Shown: positions 26,280-35,466, counted from the first letter of the stretch. The stretch: 51,721 nucleotides of DNA from Gemmataceae bacterium (GCA_009692065.1 SHZY01000023.1:1-51721); one strand, 5' to 3'. Notes: a model not told the origin generated them from the letters alone. A program made the numbers and translations.

Positions 26280-26939
26280 TCACATCGCGTCCAACTCCGC
26301 GATCATTTCCTGCAAGCTGGTCAGTAACCGGTCGGGTCGCGACGTCTCCAGGTCCCGGCGAGGCTCCGAACCGGTCGCCACCGCCCAGACCGTTACGCCC
26401 GCCGCGCGCGCCGTCTGGATATCGACCGTCATGTCGCCGACGTAGAGCAAACGCTCCGCCGGCACCCCGAGCCGATCGATGGCGAGCAGCAACATGTCCG
26501 GCGCCGGCTTGGGCTTTGGCACATCGTCGGGACCGAGCACCGCCTCAAAATACGCCGCCAGGCCCAAGTACTTCAGGATCTCTGCCGAGAAAAACCGCGG
26601 CTTGTTGCTGCACAGCCCTACCTTCTTGCCACGCTGATGCAGACCCGAAACCAGCGCCGCCGCCCCGGGGAGCAGATGCGTCATTGTCAGCATGACGTTC
26701 GGATGATGAACGCGATAACGTGCCAGATCCTCTGCAAGCTGCCCGTCCGGGACCGTGTGTTCCAGCAAATACTCCGCCCCGCGGCCAACGTAATGCTTCA
26801 CCTCATCGAGGCTTAGCTCGCCAAGGCCGCGCAAGCCGCGCACATGATTGACGCTGCACGCGATGGCGGCGTAGCTATCGGCCAGAGTGCCGTCGAAATC
26901 GAAGACGACCGCGGCGTAGTGGTGGATCGAATCATACAT
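26280..26939 (-). CDS. HAD-superfamily hydrolase (phosphoglycolate phosphatase-like)
   Basis: 219 aa. Motif I is VVFDFDGTLADS, motif II includes GLCSNK, and motif III/IV shows KPKPAPDMLL and LYVGDMTVDIQTARAAG. The cap insert between motif I and II is of the helical C1 type (GELSLDEVKHYVG). This is the Gph/PpaX branch; 2-phosphoglycolate or a similar phosphate ester is a plausible substrate. The ATG at 26939 is chosen; a TTG 18 nt upstream is also possible. It is followed on the same strand by the FHA kinase gene beyond the nested palindrome. Confidence 0.87.
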   Translation of the reverse strand: MYDSIHHYAAVVFDFDGTLADSYAAIACSVNHVRGLRGLGELSLDEVKHYVGRGAEYLLEHTVPDGQLAEDLARYRVHHPNVMLTMTHLLPGAAALVSGLHQRGKKVGLCSNKPRFFSAEILKYLGLAAYFEAVLGPDDVPKPKPAPDMLLLAIDRLGVPAERLLYVGDMTVDIQTARAAGVTVWAVATGSEPRRDLETSRPDRLLTSLQEMIAELDAM

Positions 26940-27027
26940 CCTGTGGTATTTCTCCAATCATTGTGCGTCCGCGCCCGAGCGTCAGCGAGGCGGCCTACGC
27001 GGCCCCTCGCTGGCGATCGGGCTCGGA

Positions 27028-27921
27028 TTAACCGAGGAACTGCTCGTGGATGTTTACCCCGACCTCCGCACTCCACGCTTCCACCAGCCGTCGAAACACC
27101 GGTTCGAATCTCGTCAGCACTTGGCCATTGATTCCACGAACGCAGGCAAGGGAGTACGTTGTACACGTCAGCAGCGCTTCGTCGGCCTGGTAGCAGTCCT
27201 CGAGCGAAATCGGCCGATGAACGAGTGGAATGCCAAGTCGGTCACATAGCTCCGTCACCACCTTCAAGCTGACGCCCGGCAGGATGCTGTCGAGCGGCGG
27301 CGAAATCACCGTGCCGTCTTTAACGATCAGAAAGTTGGCCGACGCGGTCTCGGTGACGTGCTCGGTGAGGTCGAGCAGCAATGCCTGGTGGTTCGTGCCG
27401 ACTTCCTGTCCCGCCAGCCAGTAGTGCAATCGGCTACGATGCTTGGTATGCAGCGGAATGGACGCACCCGGGATTTGCCGAACCTTCGGCGTTATCAACG
27501 ACACTCCTTCCTGAATCCAGGGTCGATAGCGCGCGAACGGCAAGGGAAACGTATGCATCCCAAGAGTTGGACAAACTTCGACATCAACGGATCCACCAAG
27601 ATAATAGCCGATCGGCCCCGGCGTGGCGAACAGCACCAGCGCTAGATCCTGATTCGTGTCGATCAGCTTGGTGTTGCATTGGACAAGTTCGTGCGCCTGG
27701 ACAGTGATGGTTTCATCGGTAAAAGGCGGATGGACCGCCATCGCATGGCAGCTTTCACGGAACCGGGCCAGATGGTCATGCCAGCGATAAAGCCGATGCC
27801 GGAACGTACGGCAAAGGTCGGTGACGGTCGCCCCGAATACGAAGCCGGCGTCGTTGAACGCCAGAGACGCTTCCGATTGCGGCACGAGGCTTCCGTTCAT
27901 GAATGCCAGTGATTCGGCCAT
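27028..27921 (-). CDS. Class IV PLP aminotransferase (BCAT/ADC-lyase type)
   Basis: 297 aa. The fold type IV pattern is complete: FMNGSLVPQSEASLAFNDAGFVFG at the N-terminus (quoted in part), R-x-H-x-R-L like LYRWHDHLARF, PLP lysine K160 in IPLHTKHRSRL, and TETASANFLIV with the cofactor-binding Glu. Such enzymes are branched-chain aminotransferases, D-amino-acid aminotransferases or aminodeoxychorismate lyases; the motifs do not decide which. It could serve the last step of leucine synthesis with leuCD encoded 6 kb away, but this is inference. The gene diverges from a small lipoprotein gene. Confidence 0.85.
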   Translation of the reverse strand: MAESLAFMNGSLVPQSEASLAFNDAGFVFGATVTDLCRTFRHRLYRWHDHLARFRESCHAMAVHPPFTDETITVQAHELVQCNTKLIDTNQDLALVLFATPGPIGYYLGGSVDVEVCPTLGMHTFPLPFARYRPWIQEGVSLITPKVRQIPGASIPLHTKHRSRLHYWLAGQEVGTNHQALLLDLTEHVTETASANFLIVKDGTVISPPLDSILPGVSLKVVTELCDRLGIPLVHRPISLEDCYQADEALLTCTTYSLACVRGINGQVLTRFEPVFRRLVEAWSAEVGVNIHEQFLG

Positions 27922-28056
27922 GATGCGTTAATTATAGTCACCCAATCCGCATGGCTTTCCCATTTCCGCGACGTTGATCTATGGCGCGATCCTTTTGAAT
28001 AACCCCAGTAGCCAATTCCGCTCGATGAAAGAGAGGACACGGGAGATCGCACGCCG

Positions 28057-28266
28057 ATGGCGAAACAACTTGGCCACATTGCTTGCCTGCTCTTTTTGCT
28101 CGCGCTCGTCGGCTGCAAGAGCCTGTTCGGCAATCCGGGCGTGCCGGCCGATCCCATCTTCGGCAACCGCAAGCCGGTCGAGACCAAGGCGTTAGCCGGC
28201 CCGCCTAGTCCCCGGCCTTTCACGGAACCGACGCCTCCAGTGAATTCGTACGGGGCCGAGCGCTAA
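28057..28266 (+). CDS. Small putative lipoprotein
   Basis: 69 aa. A signal sequence with lipobox LVGC (Cys near residue 20) is followed by a short Pro-rich, low-complexity mature part (NPGVPADPIFGNRKP). No domain is recognised. Such short lipoproteins are common in Planctomycetes. It precedes the OPT transporter gene on the same strand by 175 nt. Confidence 0.62.
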   Translation: MAKQLGHIACLLFLLALVGCKSLFGNPGVPADPIFGNRKPVETKALAGPPSPRPFTEPTPPVNSYGAER

Positions 28267-28299
28267 CCGTTTCTTCAATTTGCGATTGTTAATTGCTAA

Positions 28300-28316
28300 T
28301 TGTCAATTTCTGACAA
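28300..28316. repeat. Short A/T-rich hairpin after lipoprotein gene
   Basis: TTGTCA-ATTTC-TGACAA lies 33 nt after the lipoprotein stop, within an AATTGCTAATTGTCAATT stretch much poorer in GC than its surroundings. There is no U-tract. It may be a relic of an A/T-rich repeat. Confidence 0.4.
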
Positions 28317-28441
28317 CTCGGCCCTTGCCTTGTCGTGCCCTATCCATCATGCTAATGGCGATGACATCGATTCACCGTTTCGCCGCCGGCCCGCGCGGTT
28401 CTGCGAACCGCGGCTAAACGCGCACGACAGGAATTCGTCGC

Positions 28442-30919
28442 ATGGCCACCGAAAACGAACCCGCGTCAGCAGCGCACCAGCCGTACGTTCCCGACAACGT
28501 GACGATGCCGGAGTTCACGTGGTCGGCGGTGCTGGTGGGCGTCCTGCTCGGGATTCTTTTCGGCGCGTCGTCGCTGTACCTGGTGCTCAAAGTGGGCATG
28601 ACGGTGTCGGCGTCGGTGCCCATTGCTGTCCTATCGATCACACTCTTCCGGTTCTTTTCACGCATCACCGGTTTTCGTCGCGCCACCATCCTTGAAAACA
28701 ACATCGTGCAGACGACGGGATCAGCGGGCGAATCGATCGCTTTCGGCGTCGGCGTCACCATGCCGGCCTTGCTGCTGCTCGGCTTCGAGATGGACGTGAT
28801 CCGCGTGATGACCGTGGCCGTGCTGGGCGGCTTGCTCGGCATCCTCATGATGATTCCGCTGCGCCGGGCCTTCATCGTCAAGCAGCACGGATTGTTGACC
28901 TATCCAGAAGGGACCGCGTGTGCCGAGGTGCTCGTCGCCGGTGAAAAAGGCGGCTCCACGGCGCGCATGGTCTTCGTCGGCTTCGGCGTCGCGCTGGCGC
29001 ACAAGTTCCTCACCGCGGCGACCAAGCTATGGACGGAAACGCCTTCCGAAAGACTCTATACCGAGGCGGCGGATGCTCCCAAGCAAGGGCTCAAGGGAGC
29101 GGAAATCGGCGGCGAGCTGTCGCCGGAGCTTTTGGGCGTCGGCTTTCTGATCGGTCCGAAAATTGCCTCGCTGATGCTCGCGGGCGCCGTCCTGTCGTAC
29201 TTGGTCCTCGGGCCGCTCATCGCGACTTTCGGAGAGCAACTCACGGTCGCCGTGGCCCCGGAAAAAGAAAAAACGATCGGCAAAATGGCGCCTGGAGAGA
29301 TCAAGAACAACTACCTGAAATACATTGGCGCGGGAGCGGTGGCGGCCGGCGGCATCATCAGCATGTGCCGGGCGTTGCCCCTCATTTTCAGCTCGATCTT
29401 CTCCGGCCTGCGCGATCTGCGCTCCACGAGCACCGGCGTCCAGAAGGCGACACGCCGTACCGACCGTGACATGTCGATGGCCGTGGTCCTGTTCGGCAGC
29501 GTCGGCATGGTGGCGGCGCTGATGTTCATTCCCGCCCTGGGGCTTGGCTTCGGCCTTTACGGGCTTCTTGGCGCGGTGATGATCCTGGTCTTCGGCTTCC
29601 TGTTCGTGACCGTTTCGTCTCGATTGACCGGCGAGATCGGCTCATCCTCCAACCCGATCTCGGGCATGACCATCGCGACCTTGCTGTTGACGTGCATCAT
29701 CTTCTTGATCGCGCAGCAGACCGGGCCCGCGGCCATGTTGACCGCACTGACCGTGGCGGCCGTCGTGTGTATCGCGTCCTCGAACGGCGGCACGACCTCG
29801 CAGGACCTCAAGACGGGCTACCTGATCGGCGCCACACCGCGCCCCCAGCAATACGCCATCCTGATCGGAGCGTTAACCTCCGCTCTGGTCATCGGCGGCA
29901 CCATGCTGGCCCTCGACGCCGCCGGCACCCATTACACCGTCCATGGCTTTCCGAAGGACGTGACCCTGTCGATCCCGGACGACGCTCCGAGCGTTCATGT
30001 CGGCCAGCCCTACGAGAAAAAGGACACGAATACCTATCGCGTCGTCCATGTCCGCGAGGAAGATCTCGAAAAACTGAAAGTCGATATCAAGCCGGGCCGT
30101 TATCTCGTGGACGGCCAGGGCAAGCCGCACTATCGGACGGATATGCCGATCGACCAAAAGTCGAAGAAGATGGACGACGGCACCTCGGTCAAGGGCTTCC
30201 AGGCGCCGCAGCCGCAACTGTTCTCGTCGATCATCAAGGGCATCCTGGGCGGCACCCTGGAGTGGGGCCTGTTCGGCATCGGCGCGCTGATCGCCATCGC
30301 CATGGAGCTGGCCGGCGTACGTGCCTTGCCCTTCGCGGTCGGCATGTATCTGCCGATCAGCGTGTCGATCCCGATCTTCATCGGCGGTCTGCTCCGCTGG
30401 GGGGCCGACAAATTGCGCGGCGGTTCGGCGTCGGACGTCGAAACGGAAACCAGCCCCGGCGTGCTTCTCTCTAGCGGCTTCATCGCCGGCGGCACCGTGT
30501 GCGGGCTCATCATCGCCTTCTTCACGTTCCTGCCTTACTCGTTCACGCGTGTCATCGATTTCTCGCACGTCCTCGGCGCGAGTAACGTACTCCAGACTGA
30601 CAAGGCCAAGATCGACGAAGTCAAGAAAGCTGCGGACGAAGCCAAAACCAAGGGCGAGGCGGACGAGGCAATCGCAGAAAAAGCTGCGCAAAACGCCAAG
30701 ACTGATGAGGAGAAGCAGAAAGCGTTTGCCGAAAAGGCTGAGCGTATCGAGGAAAAGCAGAAGGCGATCGACGGCATCCACGGCGAATACTGGCTCGAAT
30801 CCGGAGCTGGCAAGATCTTGGCCCTACTGGCGTTTGGCGTCCTGTGCGTCTTCCTGTTTTGGCAAGGGATGCAGACAACGCCCAAGGACGTTGTGAGTCC
30901 GCCGCCGCCAACGACGTGA
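28442..30919 (+). CDS. OPT-family oligopeptide transporter
   Basis: 825 aa, about 15 membrane helices. The start PEFTWSAVLVGVLLGILFG, then LYLVLKVGMTVSASVP, is the usual OPT opening, and the conserved stretch TYPEGTACAEVLVAGEKGG is clear at about residues 151-169. OPT proteins import peptides or metal chelates with protons. Two hydrophilic insertions stand out: about 500-590 (DDAPSVHVGQPYEKK onward, probably outside the membrane) and a charged, Ala/Lys/Glu-rich coiled-coil at about 720-780 just before the last helix. It is followed by an S46 peptidase gene, with a palindrome between them, which points to peptide uptake. Confidence 0.9.
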   Translation: MATENEPASAAHQPYVPDNVTMPEFTWSAVLVGVLLGILFGASSLYLVLKVGMTVSASVPIAVLSITLFRFFSRITGFRRATILENNIVQTTGSAGESIAFGVGVTMPALLLLGFEMDVIRVMTVAVLGGLLGILMMIPLRRAFIVKQHGLLTYPEGTACAEVLVAGEKGGSTARMVFVGFGVALAHKFLTAATKLWTETPSERLYTEAADAPKQGLKGAEIGGELSPELLGVGFLIGPKIASLMLAGAVLSYLVLGPLIATFGEQLTVAVAPEKEKTIGKMAPGEIKNNYLKYIGAGAVAAGGIISMCRALPLIFSSIFSGLRDLRSTSTGVQKATRRTDRDMSMAVVLFGSVGMVAALMFIPALGLGFGLYGLLGAVMILVFGFLFVTVSSRLTGEIGSSSNPISGMTIATLLLTCIIFLIAQQTGPAAMLTALTVAAVVCIASSNGGTTSQDLKTGYLIGATPRPQQYAILIGALTSALVIGGTMLALDAAGTHYTVHGFPKDVTLSIPDDAPSVHVGQPYEKKDTNTYRVVHVREEDLEKLKVDIKPGRYLVDGQGKPHYRTDMPIDQKSKKMDDGTSVKGFQAPQPQLFSSIIKGILGGTLEWGLFGIGALIAIAMELAGVRALPFAVGMYLPISVSIPIFIGGLLRWGADKLRGGSASDVETETSPGVLLSSGFIAGGTVCGLIIAFFTFLPYSFTRVIDFSHVLGASNVLQTDKAKIDEVKKAADEAKTKGEADEAIAEKAAQNAKTDEEKQKAFAEKAERIEEKQKAIDGIHGEYWLESGAGKILALLAFGVLCVFLFWQGMQTTPKDVVSPPPPTT

Positions 30920-30931
30920 TGTTTGCAATCT

Positions 30932-30970
30932 TCGTTTAGCGCCCGCACGACGCATGCGGGCGCTAAACGA
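30932..30970. repeat. Perfect palindrome, TTTAGCGCCCGC type
   Basis: Arms 30932-30947 and 30955-30970 are exact reverse complements (16 bp, loop CGACGCA), with outer sequence TCGTTTAGCGCCCGCA. It starts 13 nt after the OPT stop and ends 48 nt before the S46 start. Confidence 0.92.
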
Positions 30971-31018
30971 GGACAGCCGGAAACCATTCACCATCGTTCC
31001 GCCCCGAGGAGATATCTG

Positions 31019-33130
31019 ATGAAACGGTTCCTTTGCCTCCTAGCACTCACCGCGGTGATCACCATGCTGCACCCCAAGCAAACCCCCGCTGACGAAGGTC
31101 TTTGGCTCTTCAGCAATCCGCCCAAGGAGCATCTGAAGAACAAGCACAACTTCGATGCCCCCCAAACCTGGTACGACCACGTGCAGAAAGCATCGGTCCG
31201 CTTCAACTCCGGCGGCTCCGGCTCCTTCGTATCTGTCGACGGCCTGGTGATGACCAATCACCACGTCGGCCTCGGCGCCTTGCAAAAACTCAGCAAGAAA
31301 GGCAAGGACTACGTCAGGGACGGCTTCTACGCCCAGACGCTGGCCGAGGAATTCAAGTCGCTGGACGAAGAGCTGAATGTCCTCATGAACATCGTGGATG
31401 TGACCAAGGAGGTCAAGGGCGCCGTCACTCCGGACATGAAGCCGGAGCAGGCGTTCGAGGCTCGCCGCGGCGCCATCGCCAAGATCGAAGCCGCCGCGAC
31501 CGGAGCACTCAAGGAAAAGGCGACCAAGGACGTTGGCTATCGCGCTGATGTCGTGACGCTGTATCAGGGCGGACAGTACCATCTCTACACTTACAAACGC
31601 TACACCGACGTTCGGCTGGTGTTCGCCCCGGAGCAGCAGATTGCCTTCTTCGGCGGCGATCCGGATAATTTCGCCTATCCGCGCTTCGATCTCGACGTCT
31701 GCTTCTTCCGCGTCTATGAGAACGGCCAGCCCGCCAAGGTCGAGGATTACCTCAAGTGGAGCAAGGACGGTGTCTCCGATAACGAGCTCGTCTTCGTCTC
31801 CGGCCATCCCGGCCACACCGATCGGCTCAACACCGTGGCTGACCTGGAATACCAGCGCGATGTCCGTTATCCGTTTGCCCTCCAGCGGCTCAATCGCCTC
31901 GAAGTTATGCTGTCGATCTACAGCGCTCGCGGCGCCGAATTCGAGCGCAAGGCCAAGAACATGCTCTTCGGCGTCGCCAATAGCCGCAAGGCGTATTATT
32001 ACGGCCTGGCCGGCCTGCAGGACGCCGCTACCATGGCCCGAAAGAAGGCCCAGGAGAAGGCGTTGCGCGAGTCGGTGGCCCAGAACGCGGAGCTAAAGGT
32101 CCTCGCCGGCGCCTGGAAAACGATCGAGTCGATCCAGAAAGTCCGCGCCGCCAATGCCAAGCGCTTCAATCTGCTGGAAGCCGGCATGGCTTTCAACACC
32201 CCGCTCTTCAGCTACGCCCGCACCGTTCTTCGTGCTGCCGAGGAATTGCCGAAGCCCAACGAGAAGCGCCTGTCGGAGTTCGGCGAATCGGGGCAGGCGT
32301 CGCTCAAGATGAAGCTCTACTCCAAGCAGCCGCTGCACCCGGACTTTGAAATCGCCAAGCTCGGCGATTCGCTCGGCTGGCTCACCGAACAGCTCGGCGC
32401 CAAGGATCCGCTGGTGCAGAAAATCCTCGCCGGTAAGTCTCCGCAGGTTCGCGCTGCTGAGCTCATCAATGGCACGACGCTCTTCGACGTCGCCGCCCGC
32501 AAGAAGCTCTATGAAGGCGGCAAGGACTCGGTCAGCGCCTCGACCGATGCGATGGTCCTCCTTGCCAAGCTTGTCGATCCGGAGGCCCGCAAGGTCCGCA
32601 AGAAACTTGAAGCCGATTATTCCGAGCCTAACGAGCAAGCCTACGACAAGGTCGCCCAGGCCAAGTTCGCCGCCGAGGGGACTAGCACCTATCCTGATGC
32701 GACCTTCACGCTGCGGCTCTCCTTCGGCCCTGTGAAGGGCTACGTCGAGGACGGCAAGAAGATTCCGTTTCAGACGACGTTTGCAGGCTTGTATGCCCGC
32801 GCCGATGAGGAGAAGAACCGTGCCCCCTACGATCTGCCCCAGCGCTGGGTCGATCGCAAGGACAAGCTGAACCTGAAGACGCCGTTCAACTTCGTCTGCA
32901 CCGCCGACATTATCGGTGGCAACTCCGGAAGCCCGGTGGTCAACAAGGCGGGCGAGGTCGTCGGCCTGATCTTCGACGGCAACATCCAGTCGCTGGTATG
33001 GGACTTTGTTTACACGGATGAGCAAGCCCGCGCCGTCGCCGTCAGCTCGCAAGCGATCCCCGAGGCGCTGCGGGCGGTGTATGACGCGACCCCGCTGGCG
33101 CAGGAGTTGGTGACTGGTATGCGGAAATGA
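31019..33130 (+). CDS. Secreted S46 dipeptidyl peptidase (DPP7/DPP11 type)
   Basis: 703 aa, the length of the family. A signal peptide covers about 1-24. The opening DEGLWLFSNPP is the S46 hallmark. The chymotrypsin-like fold shows a catalytic His in VMTNHHVG (81-82), an Asp in PRFDLDVCFFRVYENG and S636 in GGNSGSPVV, with a helical domain inserted between. S46 enzymes remove dipeptides from the N-terminus of peptides. The FDGN motif after the serine has Gly where, from memory, Asp/Glu-specific DPP11 has Arg, so a DPP7-like preference for hydrophobic residues is my guess. The ATG at 31019 has GAGGAG upstream. Its neighbours, an OPT importer and an M48-like lipoprotein, suit a peptide-use cluster. 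Confidence 0.9.
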   Translation: MKRFLCLLALTAVITMLHPKQTPADEGLWLFSNPPKEHLKNKHNFDAPQTWYDHVQKASVRFNSGGSGSFVSVDGLVMTNHHVGLGALQKLSKKGKDYVRDGFYAQTLAEEFKSLDEELNVLMNIVDVTKEVKGAVTPDMKPEQAFEARRGAIAKIEAAATGALKEKATKDVGYRADVVTLYQGGQYHLYTYKRYTDVRLVFAPEQQIAFFGGDPDNFAYPRFDLDVCFFRVYENGQPAKVEDYLKWSKDGVSDNELVFVSGHPGHTDRLNTVADLEYQRDVRYPFALQRLNRLEVMLSIYSARGAEFERKAKNMLFGVANSRKAYYYGLAGLQDAATMARKKAQEKALRESVAQNAELKVLAGAWKTIESIQKVRAANAKRFNLLEAGMAFNTPLFSYARTVLRAAEELPKPNEKRLSEFGESGQASLKMKLYSKQPLHPDFEIAKLGDSLGWLTEQLGAKDPLVQKILAGKSPQVRAAELINGTTLFDVAARKKLYEGGKDSVSASTDAMVLLAKLVDPEARKVRKKLEADYSEPNEQAYDKVAQAKFAAEGTSTYPDATFTLRLSFGPVKGYVEDGKKIPFQTTFAGLYARADEEKNRAPYDLPQRWVDRKDKLNLKTPFNFVCTADIIGGNSGSPVVNKAGEVVGLIFDGNIQSLVWDFVYTDEQARAVAVSSQAIPEALRAVYDATPLAQELVTGMRK

Positions 33131-33326
33131 AATCGATCCGAGCCGGAGCGCCCAGCTAAGGGCACCACGGTCGCCCCTCGCTGGCGCTCGGGCTCGGACG
33201 GTGAGAGACTGCGTGGTTTGTGGAAGGTGCGCATTTCGCCATTCGCGCGTTTGTTTGCGCAACGGTCTGGACACCGTTTCCTCACGCCGCTATGCTTCCG
33301 CCGCTCAACTTGGCGCGGAGGCGATC

Positions 33327-34043
33327 ATGCGAATTCGTCCGATGCTGTGCTGTCTGGGTCTGATCTTGCTCACCGGCTGCCCGCCGCGCTCCTTTGTCGC
33401 GCCGGAAAGCCTGCCGACGCAGCAAGTCGCGTCGTGCCTACAGGAGCCACGCAAGGCGGCGCCGACACGCGTCAATTATCCGCCGGCGTCGCAGGATGCC
33501 TCCAACCGCGTCCTGTTGATCAAGGACAAACTCATCAATGACAACCTCAAGTTCGGGCTGAAACCCTACGTGCTTGCCATCGGGTCCAACGATCCGGAAG
33601 TCTTCCACGTCGGCGCCAACCAGATCTTCATTAGCGAGGGGCTAGTTCGGCAATGCCAGACCGATGGGCAGTTGGCTGCCGTCCTCGCCAACGAAATGGG
33701 CCGGATGATTTCCGAACGTGAATCGGTCATCAGTGATGAGGTCCGTCAGCCGGAGCGTTTGAGGCCAATCGACTTCCCGATCGGCAATAGCGTCAATTCG
33801 CGCGACGCTGATCCCGTGCGGGTCGCCGAGCTGGCCTATTACGAGAAGCAATATCCGAAACATACGAAGCCGCTGGCACGCCCCAATCCGCAACAAGTCG
33901 CGCGGACCATCCTGGAGAACGCGGGCTACCAGCGCACCGAACTGGACGCCGCGGCGCCAATCTTGCAAAACGCCGCCCGCATTGCCGTCTACGAGAGCCA
34001 GTTCAAGGGCACCACCAAGCAAGCCGACTGGAAGACGCCGTGA
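33327..34043 (+). CDS. M48-like lipoprotein with a degenerate zinc motif
   Basis: 238 aa. The lipobox is LLTGC at about residue 20. The region around 90-130 follows the M48 (Oma1/LoiP/BepA-like) pattern: VFHVGANQIFISEGLV, then QLAAVLANEMGRMISE. In active enzymes the last block is HExxH; here it reads N-E-M-G-R, so both zinc-binding His are lost and catalysis is not expected. It may act as a chaperone or regulator. The ATG at 33327 with CGGAGG upstream was chosen; longer readings begin in non-protein-like sequence. It lies after the S46 peptidase on the same strand. Confidence 0.75.
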   Translation: MRIRPMLCCLGLILLTGCPPRSFVAPESLPTQQVASCLQEPRKAAPTRVNYPPASQDASNRVLLIKDKLINDNLKFGLKPYVLAIGSNDPEVFHVGANQIFISEGLVRQCQTDGQLAAVLANEMGRMISERESVISDEVRQPERLRPIDFPIGNSVNSRDADPVRVAELAYYEKQYPKHTKPLARPNPQQVARTILENAGYQRTELDAAAPILQNAARIAVYESQFKGTTKQADWKTP

Positions 34044-34101
34044 CCGCCCGCGCATATATTAAATGGTTGCCCCAAAAACCCACCGCGATGAGGCCTTCTC
34101 C

Positions 34102-35409
34102 ATGCCTGCGATGACGATGACCGAGAAAATCCTCGCCCGCCATGCCGATAAAGCCAGCGTTGAACCCGGCGACAACATCTGGGTCGATACCGACATCCTC
34201 ATGACCCACGACGTGTGCGGTCCAGGCACCATCGGCGTCTTCAAGCATCACTTCGGCAACGGCGCCAAGGTCTGGGACCGCGAGAAAGTCGTCATCATCC
34301 CCGATCACTACATCTTCACCGAAGACAAGATGGCCAACCGCAATGTCGATACGCTGCGGCAATTCGTCAAGGAACAAAACCTCCCCTACTACTACGACGT
34401 CGGCACCGATAAGTACAAGGGCGTATGCCACATCGCCTTGCCGGAAGAAGGCCACACGCGTCCCGGCGAGGTACTGTTCGGCACCGATAGCCATACCTGC
34501 ACCGCGGGCGCATTCGGCGAATTTGCGACCGGCATCGGCAACACCGACGCCGGCTTCGTGCTCGGCACCGGCAAGCTCTGGCTGAAAGTGCCGCCCACCA
34601 TGCGTTTCGTCTTTCACGGCGACCTGCCGCCCTACCTCATGGCCAAGGACTTGATCCTCGCGGTCATCGGCGACATCGGCTGCGACGGCGCCACCTACAA
34701 GGCGATGGAATTCGACGGCGACGGCGTCTTCGCCCTCAACATCGAAGAGCGCATGACCCTGTGCAACATGGTCATCGAAGCCGGCGGCAAGAACGGCGTC
34801 ATCGCTCCGGATCAAGTGACGCTTGATTATGTCAATGCCCGCAACAAGTCGAAGAAGCCGTACCAGGTCGTCAACTCCGATGCTGGCGCCAAGTTCTGTT
34901 TCGAGAAGGTCTACGACGTGAGCAAGCTGGAACCGGTGATCGCCAAGCCGCACAGCCCGGACAACAAGGCGACGGTCTCCGAAGTGAAGGGAACGAAACT
35001 GGACCGCGCTTACATCGGCTCGTGTACCGGTGGCAAGATGACCGACTTCCGCGCCGCTGCCCGGATCCTCAACGGCCACAGCGTCAAGATCGACACTTTT
35101 ATCGTCCCCGCCACCAGCGAGATCGCCAAGGGCTTGAAGCTCGAATCGATCAATGGCCAAACGCTCGAACAGATTTTCCTCGCCGCCGGCGCCAAGATCG
35201 GTGAGCCGTCGTGTGCGGCCTGTCTCGGCGGCCCCAGCGACACCTTCGGCCGACTTAACACGCCGATCAGTTGCATCAGCACCACCAATCGCAACTTCCC
35301 AGGCCGCATGGGACACAAGGAGGCGAAGGTGTTCCTGGCTAGTCCCCTGACCGTGGCGGCGAGCGCGCTGGCGGGGACGATTGCGGATCCGCGCGATTGT
35401 TTGCAATAA
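34102..35409 (+). CDS. leuC: 3-isopropylmalate dehydratase large subunit (LeuC)
   Basis: 435 aa, the shorter homoaconitase-like LeuC type. The [4Fe-4S] ligands are C308 (GSCTGG), C371 and C374 (CAACLGG). GTDSHTCTAGAFGEFATGIG is the typical substrate/cluster-binding region. With LeuD it isomerises 2-isopropylmalate to 3-isopropylmalate in leucine synthesis in the cytoplasm. The ATG at 34102 has GAGG 8 nt upstream; an upstream ATG at 34063 is less likely. leuD follows 88 nt downstream with a palindrome in the gap, unusual for a pair whose products must be equimolar. The related homoaconitase or methylmalate type cannot be fully excluded. Confidence 0.92.
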   Translation: MPAMTMTEKILARHADKASVEPGDNIWVDTDILMTHDVCGPGTIGVFKHHFGNGAKVWDREKVVIIPDHYIFTEDKMANRNVDTLRQFVKEQNLPYYYDVGTDKYKGVCHIALPEEGHTRPGEVLFGTDSHTCTAGAFGEFATGIGNTDAGFVLGTGKLWLKVPPTMRFVFHGDLPPYLMAKDLILAVIGDIGCDGATYKAMEFDGDGVFALNIEERMTLCNMVIEAGGKNGVIAPDQVTLDYVNARNKSKKPYQVVNSDAGAKFCFEKVYDVSKLEPVIAKPHSPDNKATVSEVKGTKLDRAYIGSCTGGKMTDFRAAARILNGHSVKIDTFIVPATSEIAKGLKLESINGQTLEQIFLAAGAKIGEPSCAACLGGPSDTFGRLNTPISCISTTNRNFPGRMGHKEAKVFLASPLTVAASALAGTIADPRDCLQ

Positions 35410-35418
35410 CCCATCGCC

Positions 35419-35466
35419 GTTTACGTTTAGCGTTCGCATGGCGCCATGTGAACGCTAAACGTAAAC
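35419..35466. repeat. Palindrome in the leuC-leuD gap
   Basis: A 48-bp palindrome with no loop: arms 35419-35442 and 35443-35466 match with one mismatch, centre GGC|GCC. The outer sequence is GTTTACGTTTAGCG. It starts 10 nt after the leuC stop and ends 31 nt before leuD. Confidence 0.92.

Noticed and set aside
34003..35439. Long open frame on the minus strand opposite leuC (478 aa)
   Set aside because: It lies antisense to a clear leuC, has no recognisable motif, and its residues (many Val, Asp, Gly, Ala) follow from the GC-rich codon positions of the real gene. It is a shadow.
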